NCBI GenBank assembly: GCA_002104905.1
Contig: MCFE01000837.1
Location: forward strand, 1-31,812
DNA length: 31,812 nt
Source of the DNA: Basidiobolus meristosporus CBS 931.73
Taxonomy: Eukaryota > Basidiobolomycota > Basidiobolomycetes > Basidiobolales > Basidiobolaceae
Direction: 5' to 3'
Shown piece after piece: positions 23,110 through 31,550 of this stretch (the first letter of the stretch is position 1; every line of letters begins with the position of its first letter). The position numbers and the translations under genes are program-made. Below the pieces are notes generated by a model. That model did not search any database, had not been told where the DNA came from, and saw nothing but the letters and a program-made list of their open reading frames with translations.

Positions 23110-24377
23110 GATGAACAAAGTTAAACAATTGTCAAACGACGAACTTTTTGGATGGTGGATGCTAGTGTATTTATTAGACCAGAAGTTGTAAAAAAAAAAT
23201 CTTGGGGCATTGCGTCTCGGCCCCTAATATTTTTTTTTCTGGCTAGCTATGGTTACCACAATATGTTCAAGGGATGAGTAAGCTCTTCCTATATATGGTA
23301 GCCCTATTAATGAATCTCTCTATAATCCTATTGTTGATAATTTCAAGTGGCAGTGGTACTAAATTCTAATAGAAAGTATTGCATTTTTTGCTTATAGAAT
23401 TGATATCAAATCCAAACTTTGCTGATCGAATCAGTGGCCTCTGTTCAATTTAATTGGGGTTAAAATGATAAGCGTTTCAGTTGAGGGCATATCCGCTCAG
23501 CGGAAAACACCGTTTGATTTCCGCGCAGCATTATGAAAATTCTCGCCACATCAAATTTCGGTGTCCTATCGTCACTGCCGGAATTATCGGCCAGGTACGG
23601 TTAGTACCGTAAATCAAACAAGAGTTAGATTACTGGTGATAGTAGTGTCCTCAACATTGTCAGCACCCTGTTGATTGCTTTGAGGCGTGGCCTTGATTAA
23701 ATAACAATCCACCTACCTGCCCAGAATAAATAACAATTTACTTACCACCTCACGTACTTCCAACCTTCCGAGACATGACCTTTCTTATCTTTTAATAGTC
23801 CCACGTTCCTAATCCATACAAGATAGCTGCACTCCGACACTCTGAAATTGCTAACCAAATACGAGTGGAGTGGTGTTCTCATCGGAACGGAACGATTCAA
23901 CATGATTATGGACATCACATGTAAGATGAGCTCATCATAGTTACAGATGTATGATTTTCAACAACAACCGAATCAATTAGAATTCATTGACGGATGACGA
24001 ATCCCCTCACCAAGGATGGTGGGAACAAATTCCCAACATTTCGGATTCTTTATGTCAAACTTAAGCTCAGAATAAGTAACCACATTCTGTGTTTCCCGAA
24101 GGAATCATATGATCCTGAGGTGGTTGGCAAGCAGAGGCCGCTGCGTCACGACGAGTCACACTCACAAGCTGTCAAAAATGCTGCAAGTCCGCGGTCCATG
24201 GCCGTGCCAATCCATCTCTTTCCAGTTCTGCATTCTAGGGTGTTTCTGAAACCGGAGCGGTTAAATGTAGCTCAAGTGCTCCTTTTTCCCATCGGGGTTA
24301 TTGATAGTTCAGGGTTTTGTACAAAGCATTAGCATTCTCGTGTGTTTCGATCTTCCTCGTCCTTGGTTTCCTGCTTC

Positions 24378-24386
24378 TATAAATAC
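24378..24386 (+). promoter_or_regulatory. TATA box of isocitrate lyase
   Basis: TATAAATAC lies 72 bp before the isocitrate lyase ATG and matches the octamer before GAPDH and the carboxypeptidase. Confidence 0.7.
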
Positions 24387-24411
24387 GGGTGGTCTGTCCA
24401 GTCCGTAGTCA

Positions 24412-24447
24412 TTCCACTTCCACTTCCACTCCCACTCCCACTCCACA
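24412..24447 (+). repeat. CCACTT/CCACTC hexanucleotide run in a 5' UTR
   Basis: Five to six consecutive hexamers (ttccac then tcccac) sit between the TATA box and the ATG of isocitrate lyase. The pyrimidine-rich leader may simply be a start-site or low-complexity tract; no regulatory role is shown. Confidence 0.6.
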
Positions 24448-24457
24448 CCTCCCCATT

Positions 24458-26074
24458 ATGAGCAAAAATTTCGATGAACAGTCTCTTTTCGAAGAGGAGT
24501 GCGCTCAAGTTAGGCAGTGGTGGCAATCGGAGCGCTTCGCTCACGTGACCCGTCCCTATTCCGCCGAGTCCATTGTCGCAAAGCGTGGATCCCTTCGTAT
24601 CGAATACCCCTCCAACACAATGGCCCAAAAGCTCTGGAAGATTGTTTCGAACCATTTCCGCAATGGAACTACTTCGCATACCTTTGGTTCCCTGGACCCT
24701 GTGCAAGTTACTCTGATGTCCAAGTATTTGGAAACCATTTACGTTTCAGGATGGCAGAGCTCTTCCACCGCTTCCACTTCCAACGAGCCAGGCCCCGATC
24801 TTGCTGACTACCCTATGGACACTGTGCCCAATAAGGTGGAGCAGCTGTTCCTTGCACAGCAGTTCCACGACCGTAAGCAGCGTGAGCAAAGACTCAAGTT
24901 GGATCCAAAGGTTCGCAGTGCCACCGAAAACCATGACTACCTCAGACCTATCATTGCCGATGCTGATACTGGTCATGGAGGTATCACCGCTGTCATGAAG
25001 CTCGCCAAGATGTTTGTCGAACGCGGCGCCGCCGGTATTCACATGGAGGATCAGGCTCCTGGCACCAAGAAGTGTGGCCATATGGCCGGAAAGGTTTTGG
25101 TTCCCATTTGCGAGCATATTAACCGTCTTATTGCTGCCCGCGTGCAGTTCGATATTATGGGGGTGGACAACCTTATCGTTGCTCGTACTGATGCCGAGGC
25201 CGCCACTCTGATCACCAGCACCATCGATAAACGTGACCATCCCTTCATCTTGGGTACCAGCAACAAACACATCCGCTCTTTGGTGGAAGTGCTGGATGAG
25301 TCCCGTGAGGCAGGTATGACTCCAGGAGAGATTGGCCGCATCGAAGCCCAGTGGATGGACGATGCCCAGTTGAAGACCTATCCTGATGCAGTTGCCGAGG
25401 CTATTCGCCGTTCAGACAAGCCTGGAAAGGAGGATCTCATCAAGGCCTGGTATGCTGAGGTGAATGAGGCCTCCATTACTGAGGCACGCCGCATTGCGAA
25501 GTCCCTCGGTATTCACATTGAGTTCGACTGGGAGAAACCACGCACTGCCGAAGGTTATTACAGGTACCTAGGTGGCAACAAGTGTGGCATCGCAAGAGCC
25601 ACCGCCTTCGCTCCCTATGCGGATCTTTTGTGGATGGAGACAAAGAGCCCAATTATGTCTCAAGCCAAGGAATTCGCTGCTGGTGTTCACAAGAAGCATC
25701 CATGGGCCAAGCTTGCCTATAACCTCTCCCCCTCGTTCAATTGGGACGCTGCAGGCATGAGTGATCAAGAGATCCGCTCATTCATCTGGGATCTTGGTCG
25801 CTTAGGTTTCTGCTGGCAGTTTATTACTCTGGCAGGTTTCCATTGCAATGCTCTTGGCGTTGACCTCTTTGCTCGTGACTATGCCAAGCGTGGCATGTTG
25901 GCGTACGTTGAAGGTGTCCAGCGCAAAGAACGGGAGTTCGGTGTGGACACATTGCAGCATCAAAAATGGTCAGGCGCATACTATTACGATGAACTGATCA
26001 ACCTAGTTTCAGGTGGCGTAGCATCCACCGCAGCCATGGGCGCGGGTGCTACCGAGGAGCAGTTCAAGCATTAA
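24458..26074 (+). CDS. Isocitrate lyase (glyoxylate cycle)
   Basis: This cleaves isocitrate to glyoxylate and succinate, allowing growth on C2 compounds and fatty acids. It is 538 residues from the ATG at 24458 ([18 protein letters not shown]) and intronless. The catalytic cysteine motif [14 protein letters not shown], the metal and substrate regions [11 protein letters not shown] and [21 protein letters not shown], and the C-terminal [14 protein letters not shown] are all present. The length and the long insert between the barrel strands fit the fungal/plant class. The C-terminus is EEQFKH, which is not a recognisable peroxisomal PTS1 signal (SKL-like). The enzyme may therefore be cytosolic or imported another way. 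AATAAA is at 26145-26150. Confidence 0.97.
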   Translation: MSKNFDEQSLFEEECAQVRQWWQSERFAHVTRPYSAESIVAKRGSLRIEYPSNTMAQKLWKIVSNHFRNGTTSHTFGSLDPVQVTLMSKYLETIYVSGWQSSSTASTSNEPGPDLADYPMDTVPNKVEQLFLAQQFHDRKQREQRLKLDPKVRSATENHDYLRPIIADADTGHGGITAVMKLAKMFVERGAAGIHMEDQAPGTKKCGHMAGKVLVPICEHINRLIAARVQFDIMGVDNLIVARTDAEAATLITSTIDKRDHPFILGTSNKHIRSLVEVLDESREAGMTPGEIGRIEAQWMDDAQLKTYPDAVAEAIRRSDKPGKEDLIKAWYAEVNEASITEARRIAKSLGIHIEFDWEKPRTAEGYYRYLGGNKCGIARATAFAPYADLLWMETKSPIMSQAKEFAAGVHKKHPWAKLAYNLSPSFNWDAAGMSDQEIRSFIWDLGRLGFCWQFITLAGFHCNALGVDLFARDYAKRGMLAYVEGVQRKEREFGVDTLQHQKWSGAYYYDELINLVSGGVASTAAMGAGATEEQFKH

Positions 26075-26766
26075 ACTTAACCATTATAGCCAGCATGTCA
26101 CTATCTATATTCCATCCCATCTATCCAACATGTAATTTGCATTAAATAAAAGGTATTTCGATTAATCGAATGTATGAATTCCCGACCCTCGCAATACCGT
26201 AAAATGCGATATTCAGAAAGGGTGCTAAGATATTCTTTTCGTCTACGCTTATGTTGACGCTCTTAAACTACAGAGTAGTAACAAGCCTATGGTGCTAAGA
26301 GGCTTATGAGCAACACGGATTATAAGCGGTGCCGCACGATAGGTTGCACCGATGCCTAATTTGCTACTTTATACCCTAGCTGCTCAATATGGGAAGCACA
26401 TTATTTATCTGCTCACAAATAATATTATTTGATGTTAGTTACCTTTTTGATGATTGGTTGCTTGAGTATATGTGTATAAATATATTCCTCTCATTTACCT
26501 CTTTAGCATGCAGTAACACTCTTCCCATTTAAATTTCTGATAACAACGCTGCCAACTCAAACAGCAAAACAATGGTTCTAGTAGTTAAAATCCGCACTAA
26601 TCCGCACTAATCCACTGTCTTGGTTACGCACAGCTGATTGAAATATTCCATTTATTTCTTCTATAGTGGGTCTTCAGTCGGTTTTCTGAATGATAAACAA
26701 CTGAGTAACCTGACCATTGCACGGGTGCAAGAAAATCTATTGAAATTCAGTTTTGGCGTAATGCAA
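26075..26766. other. Intergenic, no gene seen
   Basis: After the isocitrate lyase polyadenylation signal (26145-26150) I see no coding region or RNA gene. There is a small direct repeat of aatccgcact (26588-26607) and AT-rich DNA. This is where the gene-dense block gives way to subtelomeric sequence. Confidence 0.5.
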
Positions 26767-27376
26767 CTAAGATGACTCGACACATACATTCCCCTGGAGA
26801 ACCACTGGCGGATCTACAGTCCACGACAGGTCTTGATTAACAGCAGAAATCTGTATGGGAATAATGTCATGAAAATGTGCAGAGATAGACCGAGATTGCT
26901 ATAGTTACCGCGAGATGATTATTGCAGCAGTGATACAGAAGTACGTTAGCATTTCACTTGTCACTATCCCCTTGGAGCAGGTTATCAATAGCTTCGGGGT
27001 GTGACAATAGGTGGGGTGTAACTTACTTGACATTCGCCAATGCATATTCGTTCCAGTCAACATTTGTAAAAGAATAACCTTGACCGTGGTGCATAATCTC
27101 CCACTAGATATTGTGTCCAAATATTTGGAGCCAGGTGGAAAGATGAATGTCCTTACAATACACACCATCTTGAGTGGTCCCGGGAGTTCCCAGGTTGCTG
27201 CAACATACACTTTGCCACCTTCAGCATAGCTCCGAAAGCTATGTTGTGATTGTACATTTCAAAATCCATATACGCACCAGAAGCTAGAAGCTCAGAAGTA
27301 ACTGCAATTGGGCCACTAACAAATGTGGTTATAAGGAGAATTGTAAATTTGCCAAATATTGAATGGTACAGAAACT
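26767..27376 (-). CDS. Possible small spliced gene for a secreted protein, unrecognised
   Basis: I do not recognise this product. On the minus strand, three exons join in frame with introns of ordinary size: an exon ending at 27278, then 27157-27218, then 27027-27103. The first encodes a hydrophobic stretch (FGKFTILLITTFVSGPIA) like a signal peptide core. Next come LASGGKVYVAATWELPGPLK and then WEIMHHGQGYSFTNVDWNEY. Introns 27219-27277 and 27104-27156 have GT-AG ends. I see no ATG in frame before the hydrophobic part; an upstream intron ending at CTAG (27376) could provide it. The 3' end is unclear: a possible last exon around 26767-26850 reads DLSWTVDPPVVLQGNVCVES then a stop. It may be a young, decaying or lineage-specific gene. 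Confidence 0.35.
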
Positions 27377-27389
27377 AGGCTCTGCTTAA

Positions 27390-27650
27390 CAACGTGGAGG
27401 TCACATTTCATTCCAACCTGTTCCTGCACCTAGTGTTGAGCGGGAATCTGCCAAGAATGCCATTGAAGCCACACTTCAATTGGAAAAGGATGTCAACAAG
27501 TCCATGTTAAACCTCCACAACATCTCTGCCAAGCAAGGTGACCCACGCTTATGTGATTGCTTAGAAGGACACTACCTCACTCAACAAGTTGAGGCCATCA
27601 AGAAAATTTGGATATGCTTATGCAATTGAACTGTGCGGGTGGTGGGGTTA
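27390..27650 (+). pseudogene. Ferritin fragment, truncated at both ends and frameshifted
   Basis: The frame from 27390 reads QRGGHISFQPVPAPSVE, then AKNAIEATLQLEKDVNKSML, then GDPRLCDCLEGHYLTQQVEA. This is the middle to C-terminal part (end of helix B loop, helices C and D) of a eukaryotic non-haem ferritin. The family pattern RGGR-(V/I)-LQ, ALELEK, NDPHLCDFLE-HYL and EQV-AIKK is clear. A TAA immediately precedes it, and helices A and B are missing. Near 27605-27611 the frame shifts, after which LDMLMQLNCAGGG follows, matching the family's GDM-TQL-RAGPG. Homology ends at about 27645 exactly where GGGTTAGG and a retroelement tail begin. It cannot make a working ferritin. Confidence 0.8.
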
Positions 27651-27703
27651 GGAGGGGGAAAGACCGTCAACAATAGGTGAAATATTTATTTCAGCTGAAA
27701 CTA
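27645..27703 (-). mobile_element. Diverged LINE/SINE 3' tail next to a telomere-like unit
   Basis: GGGTTAGG (27645-27652) leads into a 50-nt block that aligns by eye with the LINE 3' tail at 28068. The shared pattern is gggggaaagaccgtcaac, aggtgaaatatttatttcag and tgaaac. It is the most divergent of the five tails and so probably the oldest insertion. On the minus strand this is the 3' end of an element, facing the centromere. Confidence 0.65.
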
Positions 27704-28060
27704 AGACCCTATGAAAAGTCTCACAGTTAGAATTCATTGGATTTTAGCTGGTGTTTAGCTGGTATGCAGATGGGATTTTTCTGGCCTTTTGTTAATTTTT
27801 TTTCTTAGGTAAAAAGCTGTTGTAAGAGTTTGGGAGATTTTGAAAGCATTTAGGAGTGCAGGTAGATTATGTGGCTTTCACTTAATAATTTGCTACATGT
27901 AAGAGTGATATCATTACATCTATGTGGTCTTGGCAAAAAAAACTGTAGAATATGCTTAGAAAGGTCCTAAGAGCATGTGTACACAGTGTGTGGCTGTTTG
28001 GATAACTAATTGAAGTTTCATATTCAGGGTACCTGATATTTTGGTGAAAATATTTTAAGT
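27704..28060. other. Decayed retroelement body or spacer, no gene seen
   Basis: This AT-rich stretch lies between two element tails. By position it should be the body of the element whose tail is at 27645-27703, but I recognise no reverse transcriptase motif or promoter in it. Confidence 0.35.
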
Positions 28061-28067
28061 TAGGGTT

Positions 28068-29882
28068 AGGGGGGAGACAGTCACCAACAGGTGAAATCTT
28101 TATTTCAGTTGAAACAAAGAAGCCAGTGCTACTGTTGTAGCTTTGATACAAGAGTGTGTAGCTGAGTGGAATTTGTAGGTAAGTTTACAAGAAGTGATGA
28201 TAGTTCTTCAGTGCTCAAGAAACTGTTCAGGGGGAAGGGGGGTAGCAAGAGGGGTAAGAGTGATTTGTGAACAATATTAATGAGGGGAATATGATAAGCA
28301 TTGATATTCATCATAAAGGGAGTGTGCCGCTTCAGATATTGCTGCCAAAGGTCTGTCAAGTACTTCAGGTAGGCCAGCTTGGGTTTTTCTGACTGCAGAA
28401 TATAATGAGCAAACTTCTTGACTTCAGGATCTCCAAGTATAGTTCTCCAGCAGGAGCCAGGTGTAGTGTGGTGTGATCTCTTCCAGGTCTTGATCAGTGG
28501 GTTGTTGCAGTGGTGAAGTCTGAGATATAATCTGGTTCTAAGGTAGAGTAGTCTGATCTTAAAGGGCATAAACCCAAAAGCACCAAGAATGGCATGTCTG
28601 TAGGGGCATTCAGGCAGATGAGGCACCAGGGATGTAATGCACCAGACTGCAAGCTTGTCAAGTTCAGTGCAGTCTCTAGAAGTAAGAGAGAGAAGTGGTA
28701 AGCCAAATTCCAGGACAGGGGAGACAAACTGCCTGAGTAGAAGGAGGCAGCTGGGAGCTGAAGTTATAGGAGGAGTTACAGCCAGTAGCTTGTGGAGTGC
28801 TTGTCTTGCCAGGATAATTCTCTTCTTCAGTTGGGCTCCAGAGTCTAGTCCAGTAGGAAGGAAAGGAAAGCCAAGATATGTAGCAGAAACTTGGGCAGGT
28901 AGAGTGCAGTTGTCTAAGTTGATAGGACAACCCAAAGGTACTGTCTTTGCAATGGAAAGCTGGAGATTATTCTTCTGCAGATACTGGTGGATGGACTAGG
29001 AGTCTTGTTGCACATTGGAGGAGGATATTCTGATGTCATAAGCAAAGAGAGTAACCAGGCAGTCAGCTGAGAGTCTTGGGAAGTCATTCAGGAAGATGGC
29101 AAACAGCATAGGACCAAGCACAGAGCCTTGAACCACTCCATTAGGAACTGAGAACACAGCTGATTGCTCACTTGGGTGCAGAATTCTTGCTCAGAGTAGA
29201 GCTCCTGAGCAAGCAAAAGCTCAAACACCTTTCTGCTGATGAGCAGCAGAGATATTGGCCTGTAGGAGTTGGGATCCAGGTGCTTTCCTTTACCCATGTA
29301 CAGTGGCAGAACATTTGCAAAGGACCATTCCTCAGGAGGAGAAAGTTGAGCTGAGCATTGCTGAAACAGTGGAAGCAGAAGAACAGACATGGTCTTTGTA
29401 CTAGTCTTCAAAAGCTCATAGGAGATTGTGTCCACACCTGGAGCAGTAGAGTTGGGAAGCCTCTTGAGCACATTATGGACTCTCCCTTGATCAAGTGCAA
29501 GTGGGATGGGCAGAGTCTTGAAGTCAGGATGAAAGCCAGGAGTTGAGTACTGCTTTGTAGAGAAGAAGATGTTAGCCAGCTGTTCTGTTGAAGGTAACTT
29601 CCTGGAAGAGGGCCTCATTGCCCTGTGGAGTCTTGACACTGTTTGTTGTATTCAAGAGAAAAGTATAATAAAACTCTTGAATGAGTTAACTGAACCCAAG
29701 TGACAACTAAGTGCAGAATCTTAAAATTGTCAAGAGTGCCCAAAATATTAGCAGAGAGGTTCTGGTCTAATATTGGTCTTGGATATAGCTGGGTTGGCTA
29801 TAAAGACAATGATATTTGTTTGCTAGGCAGGCTAGGCTTGGTGTTCTTTGGAGTGCTAGATATACTAGGCTTGGATAGAAAC
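28068..29882 (-). mobile_element. Decayed non-LTR retrotransposon (LINE), 3' end facing the centromere
   Basis: On the minus strand this element runs from an undefined 5' end (after 29640) to a 3' tail at 28068. It contains reverse transcriptase remnants (separate entry) and a 3' tail with an AATAAA signal. Its last bases are a run of C (GTCTCCCCCC) followed directly by TAACCCTAA, that is, telomeric repeat. There is no poly(A) tail. The endonuclease region is not visible, so the copy is 5'-truncated or its 5' part is too decayed. The final 92 nt are repeated at 29890-29981 with one mismatch. Confidence 0.8.
28129..29639 (-). pseudogene. LINE reverse transcriptase, broken
   Basis: Two reading frames carry RT parts. 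29088-29639 has the fingers and palm start: RLPNSTAPGVDTISYELLK and WSFANVLPLYMGKGKHLDPN followed by SYRPISLL. 28129-28935 carries the post-RT region (ATYLGFPFLPTGLDSGAQLK and following). Between them the frame that reads VPNGVVQGSVLGPMLFAIFL is shifted relative to the first, and the usual 60-80 residues between these motifs are missing. The catalytic motif reads FAYD at about 29035-29046, where active LINEs have FADD. A TAG stop lies in frame at 28996-28998. The enzyme is therefore dead on at least four counts. The NSYRPISLL and FADD-type motifs place it with LINEs, not Penelope-like elements. Confidence 0.8.
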
Positions 29883-29889
29883 TAGGGTT

Positions 29890-29981
29890 AGGGGGGAGAC
29901 AGTCACCAACAGGTGAAATCTTTATTTCAGTTGAAACAAAGAAGCCAGCGCTACTGTTGTAGCTTTGATACAAGAGTGTGT
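29890..29981 (-). mobile_element. 5'-truncated LINE copy (92-nt 3' tail)
   Basis: This block is a near-perfect copy of 28068-28159 (one visible mismatch, GTGCT versus GCGCT). It is preceded by TAGGGTTAGG (29883-29892) and stops abruptly where the SINE tail begins. It is a classic 5'-truncated insertion, in the same orientation as the longer LINE. Confidence 0.85.
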
Positions 29982-30500
29982 AGGGGAGGAAAGTCACCAA
30001 GTGGTGAAATCTTTATTTACTTATGACAAGTATCTAAAGAAGCCAAGTTAATCTGAAGTAATTCCTAGAAAGCTAGGTCTGAGAGATATCTTCCTGGTAA
30101 GCCAGGTCTGAGAGTTGAGAAGCTAAGTGGTACTCTATTTCCTAGTTAGCTAGGTCTGAGAGAGGTTTCCTGGAAAGCCAGGCCTGAGAAGTGAGAATCT
30201 GAATATATCTGAGCTAAGTTATACTGGTTTGCGGTAGCTGAATTGTGGCCGGAATGGCCAGTAGACTGGGGGAACTGAGAGGAATTTCTGGGCGATCACT
30301 GGCCAAATTTACTAGGCAAATCTGGCCAATTAGCATTTCAAGGATTTCAGCCAATCAGAGCCTTTACTTTGCCTGATGGTTGATCAAGCCATCTCCCAAT
30401 GAGCACACATCAATTTATTAATCAAATTTTGCTGGATCCAGGATTTGAACCCACAACCATGGGTATGGAAGGGTTAGGGATAACCACAAGGCTAAGTGTT
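29982..30500 (-). mobile_element. tRNA-derived SINE sharing the LINE 3' tail
   Basis: Read on the minus strand, the head has a pol III box A (TAGCCTTGTGGTTA, 30481-30494) and box B (GGTTCAAATCC, 30441-30451) about 30 nt apart, as in tRNA genes. The body holds four short hairpins (30064-30182). The 3' end (29984-30030) contains AATAAAGATTTCACCACTTG and GTGACTTTCC, which matches the LINE tail over the AATAAAGATTTCACC core and the GTGACT stretch. Sharing a 3' tail is how SINEs borrow a partner LINE's reverse transcriptase. The 5' limit is estimated from box A. Confidence 0.65.
30064..30182. repeat. Four tandem hairpins with compensatory changes
   Basis: Four units of about 25-45 nt each contain a perfect 5-bp stem with a 4-nt loop: cctag-aaag-ctagg (30064-30077), cctgg-taag-ccagg (30093-30106), cctag-ttag-ctagg (30141-30154) and cctgg-aaag-ccagg (30169-30182). 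Each is followed by TCTGAGA or CCTGAGA. The fourth stem position is A:T in two units and G:C in two, so pairing is kept despite the change. This points to selected RNA structure in the SINE body. Confidence 0.8.
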
Positions 30501-30549
30501 CTTGGTTAGGGTGTAGGTGTTATAGTAAGGGCTAGGAAAAGGTTAGAAG

Positions 30550-30621
30550 AGCAGGGGGTCTGGGGGACGCAGTCCCCTAGAGAATAAAAAAGCAGGGGGT
30601 TTGGGGGATGCAATCCCCCAT
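30550..30621. repeat. Duplicated GC-rich hairpin (two copies)
   Basis: The sequence agcagggggtctgggggac followed by gcagtcccct is repeated 41 bp later as agcagggggtttgggggat followed by gcaatccccca. Each forms a stem: GGGGAC-GCA-GTCCCC (30563-30577) and TGGGGGAT-GCA-ATCCCCCA (30602-30620). The C:G pair next to the loop in the first is T:A in the second. This may be a small mobile hairpin or a duplicated structural RNA piece. Confidence 0.7.
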
Positions 30622-31150
30622 ACTGCTCTTATACTCTTTAAATTCCCGTTGGATTACTTTTCTCTCATTCTTGGTTCTGGTCCCTTAGGGTTAGAATTCC
30701 TCCTCCTAACCCTTATCACCCTAACCATAAATATTTTTACCCTACAATTGGCACATTGTCTGCTCATATGGTGGGCATGTCTGGGCCAATATTTGTCTCC
30801 CTATACTGTCCATACACTCTGTATAAGTCTTGATGACTATTTAATTAATAAATTGTTATTTTTAATATATATCTAATAATTAATGGGATTCATCCCAATC
30901 TGACCACAATCCCATATTTTGATAAGCTTCGGGCACCATAAATTGCGCGGCCCTAATATGATAAAAAAATTCATGGCCAATACAAATTTTCTGTAACCCG
31001 ATTGCTTTTACCAAATATAAAGTGTATCCAAAAGTTCAATATATATTATGGCTATAATAGAAACTTTATTGGACACCATCGCAACTACTATTTATGTTCT
31101 ATGCGCACATGTATCCCGCGGGAATTGTAAAACTTAGCCACGTGGTACAA
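30622..31150. other. Subtelomeric spacer, no gene seen
   Basis: This AT-rich sequence contains scattered telomere-like words on both strands (cttagggttag near 30687, ctaaccctta near 30703, accctaacc near 30717) but no gene. A possible partial copy of the 155-bp repeat may lead into 31150. The scattered telomeric words suggest former chromosome ends. Confidence 0.4.
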
Positions 31151-31160
31151 AAGTGCTTTA

Positions 31161-31500
31161 ATTTTTCATCATGATAGTTTTACATGAGTTCCTAACGCAC
31201 TTTGAAAGTACGCAGTAGCCATACCCCAACAGGTTTTAAGGATGTCCACTAGCTACGTCTACTTGTGTCTATCGGGAGCCATCAATCATCAGCCGCGCAA
31301 TACTGAAATGCTTTTATTTTTCATCATGCTAGTTTTGTATGAATCCCTAACGCACTTTCATAGTGCGCGGTAACCATACCCCAACAGGTTTTAAGGATAC
31401 CCACTTGCTACGTTTACTTGTGTCTAGCGGGAGTCATCAATCATCAGCCGCGCGGTAAAAAAGTGCTTTTATTTTTCATCATGATAGTTTTACATGAGTT
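31161..31500. repeat. 155-bp subtelomeric tandem repeat (2.2 copies)
   Basis: Units start at the word atttttcatcatg at 31161, 31316 and 31471, exactly 155 nt apart. The first two units are full length with roughly 85-90 percent identity by eye (shared runs: cataccccaacaggttttaa, catcaatcatcagccgcgc). The third breaks off after acatgagtt at 31500, where a LINE tail begins. The period is close to a nucleosome repeat. Confidence 0.9.
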
Positions 31501-31550
31501 AGGGGGGAGACAGTCACCAACAGGTGAAATCTTTATTTCAGTTGAAACAA
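31501..31550 (-). mobile_element. 50-bp LINE 3' tail fused to the telomere
   Basis: This is an exact copy of the LINE tail from its 3' end (aggggggagacagtcaccaa onward) for 50 nt, then it stops at gaaacaa. The subtelomeric repeat ends immediately before it and TTAGGG repeats begin immediately after it. The junction with the repeat itself creates GTTAGGG. Confidence 0.9.

Larger units (their letters stand above)
23110..24457. promoter_or_regulatory. Divergent promoter region EFL copy 2 / isocitrate lyase
   Basis: This 1.35-kb region has an AATAAATAC box for EFL copy 2 (minus, about 23167-23175) and TATAAATAC for isocitrate lyase at 24378-24386. Small inverted repeats such as ccgctcagcgg (near 23492) and cggttagtaccg-type arms (near 23598) are present but weak. 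The short frame at 23994-24332 has no coding character. A CCACTT/CCACTC hexamer run at 24412-24447 lies in the isocitrate lyase 5' UTR. Confidence 0.5.

Noticed and set aside
23994-24332. A 112-codon frame upstream of isocitrate lyase
   Set aside because: No domain, no codon bias like the neighbours, and it lies in the promoter region.
27011-27229. A 72-codon plus-strand frame in the subtelomere
   Set aside because: It has no domain resemblance and overlaps the better-supported minus-strand exons.
28129-29639. A Penelope-like telomeric element
   Set aside because: The RT has LINE-type motifs (NSYRPISLL, a FADD-derived FAYD and a post-RT region), and no GIY-YIG domain is seen.
30441-30494. 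A genuine tRNA gene on the minus strand
   Set aside because: Box A and box B are good, but I could not fold a full cloverleaf with an acceptor stem; together with the LINE-like tail downstream a tRNA-derived SINE fits better.
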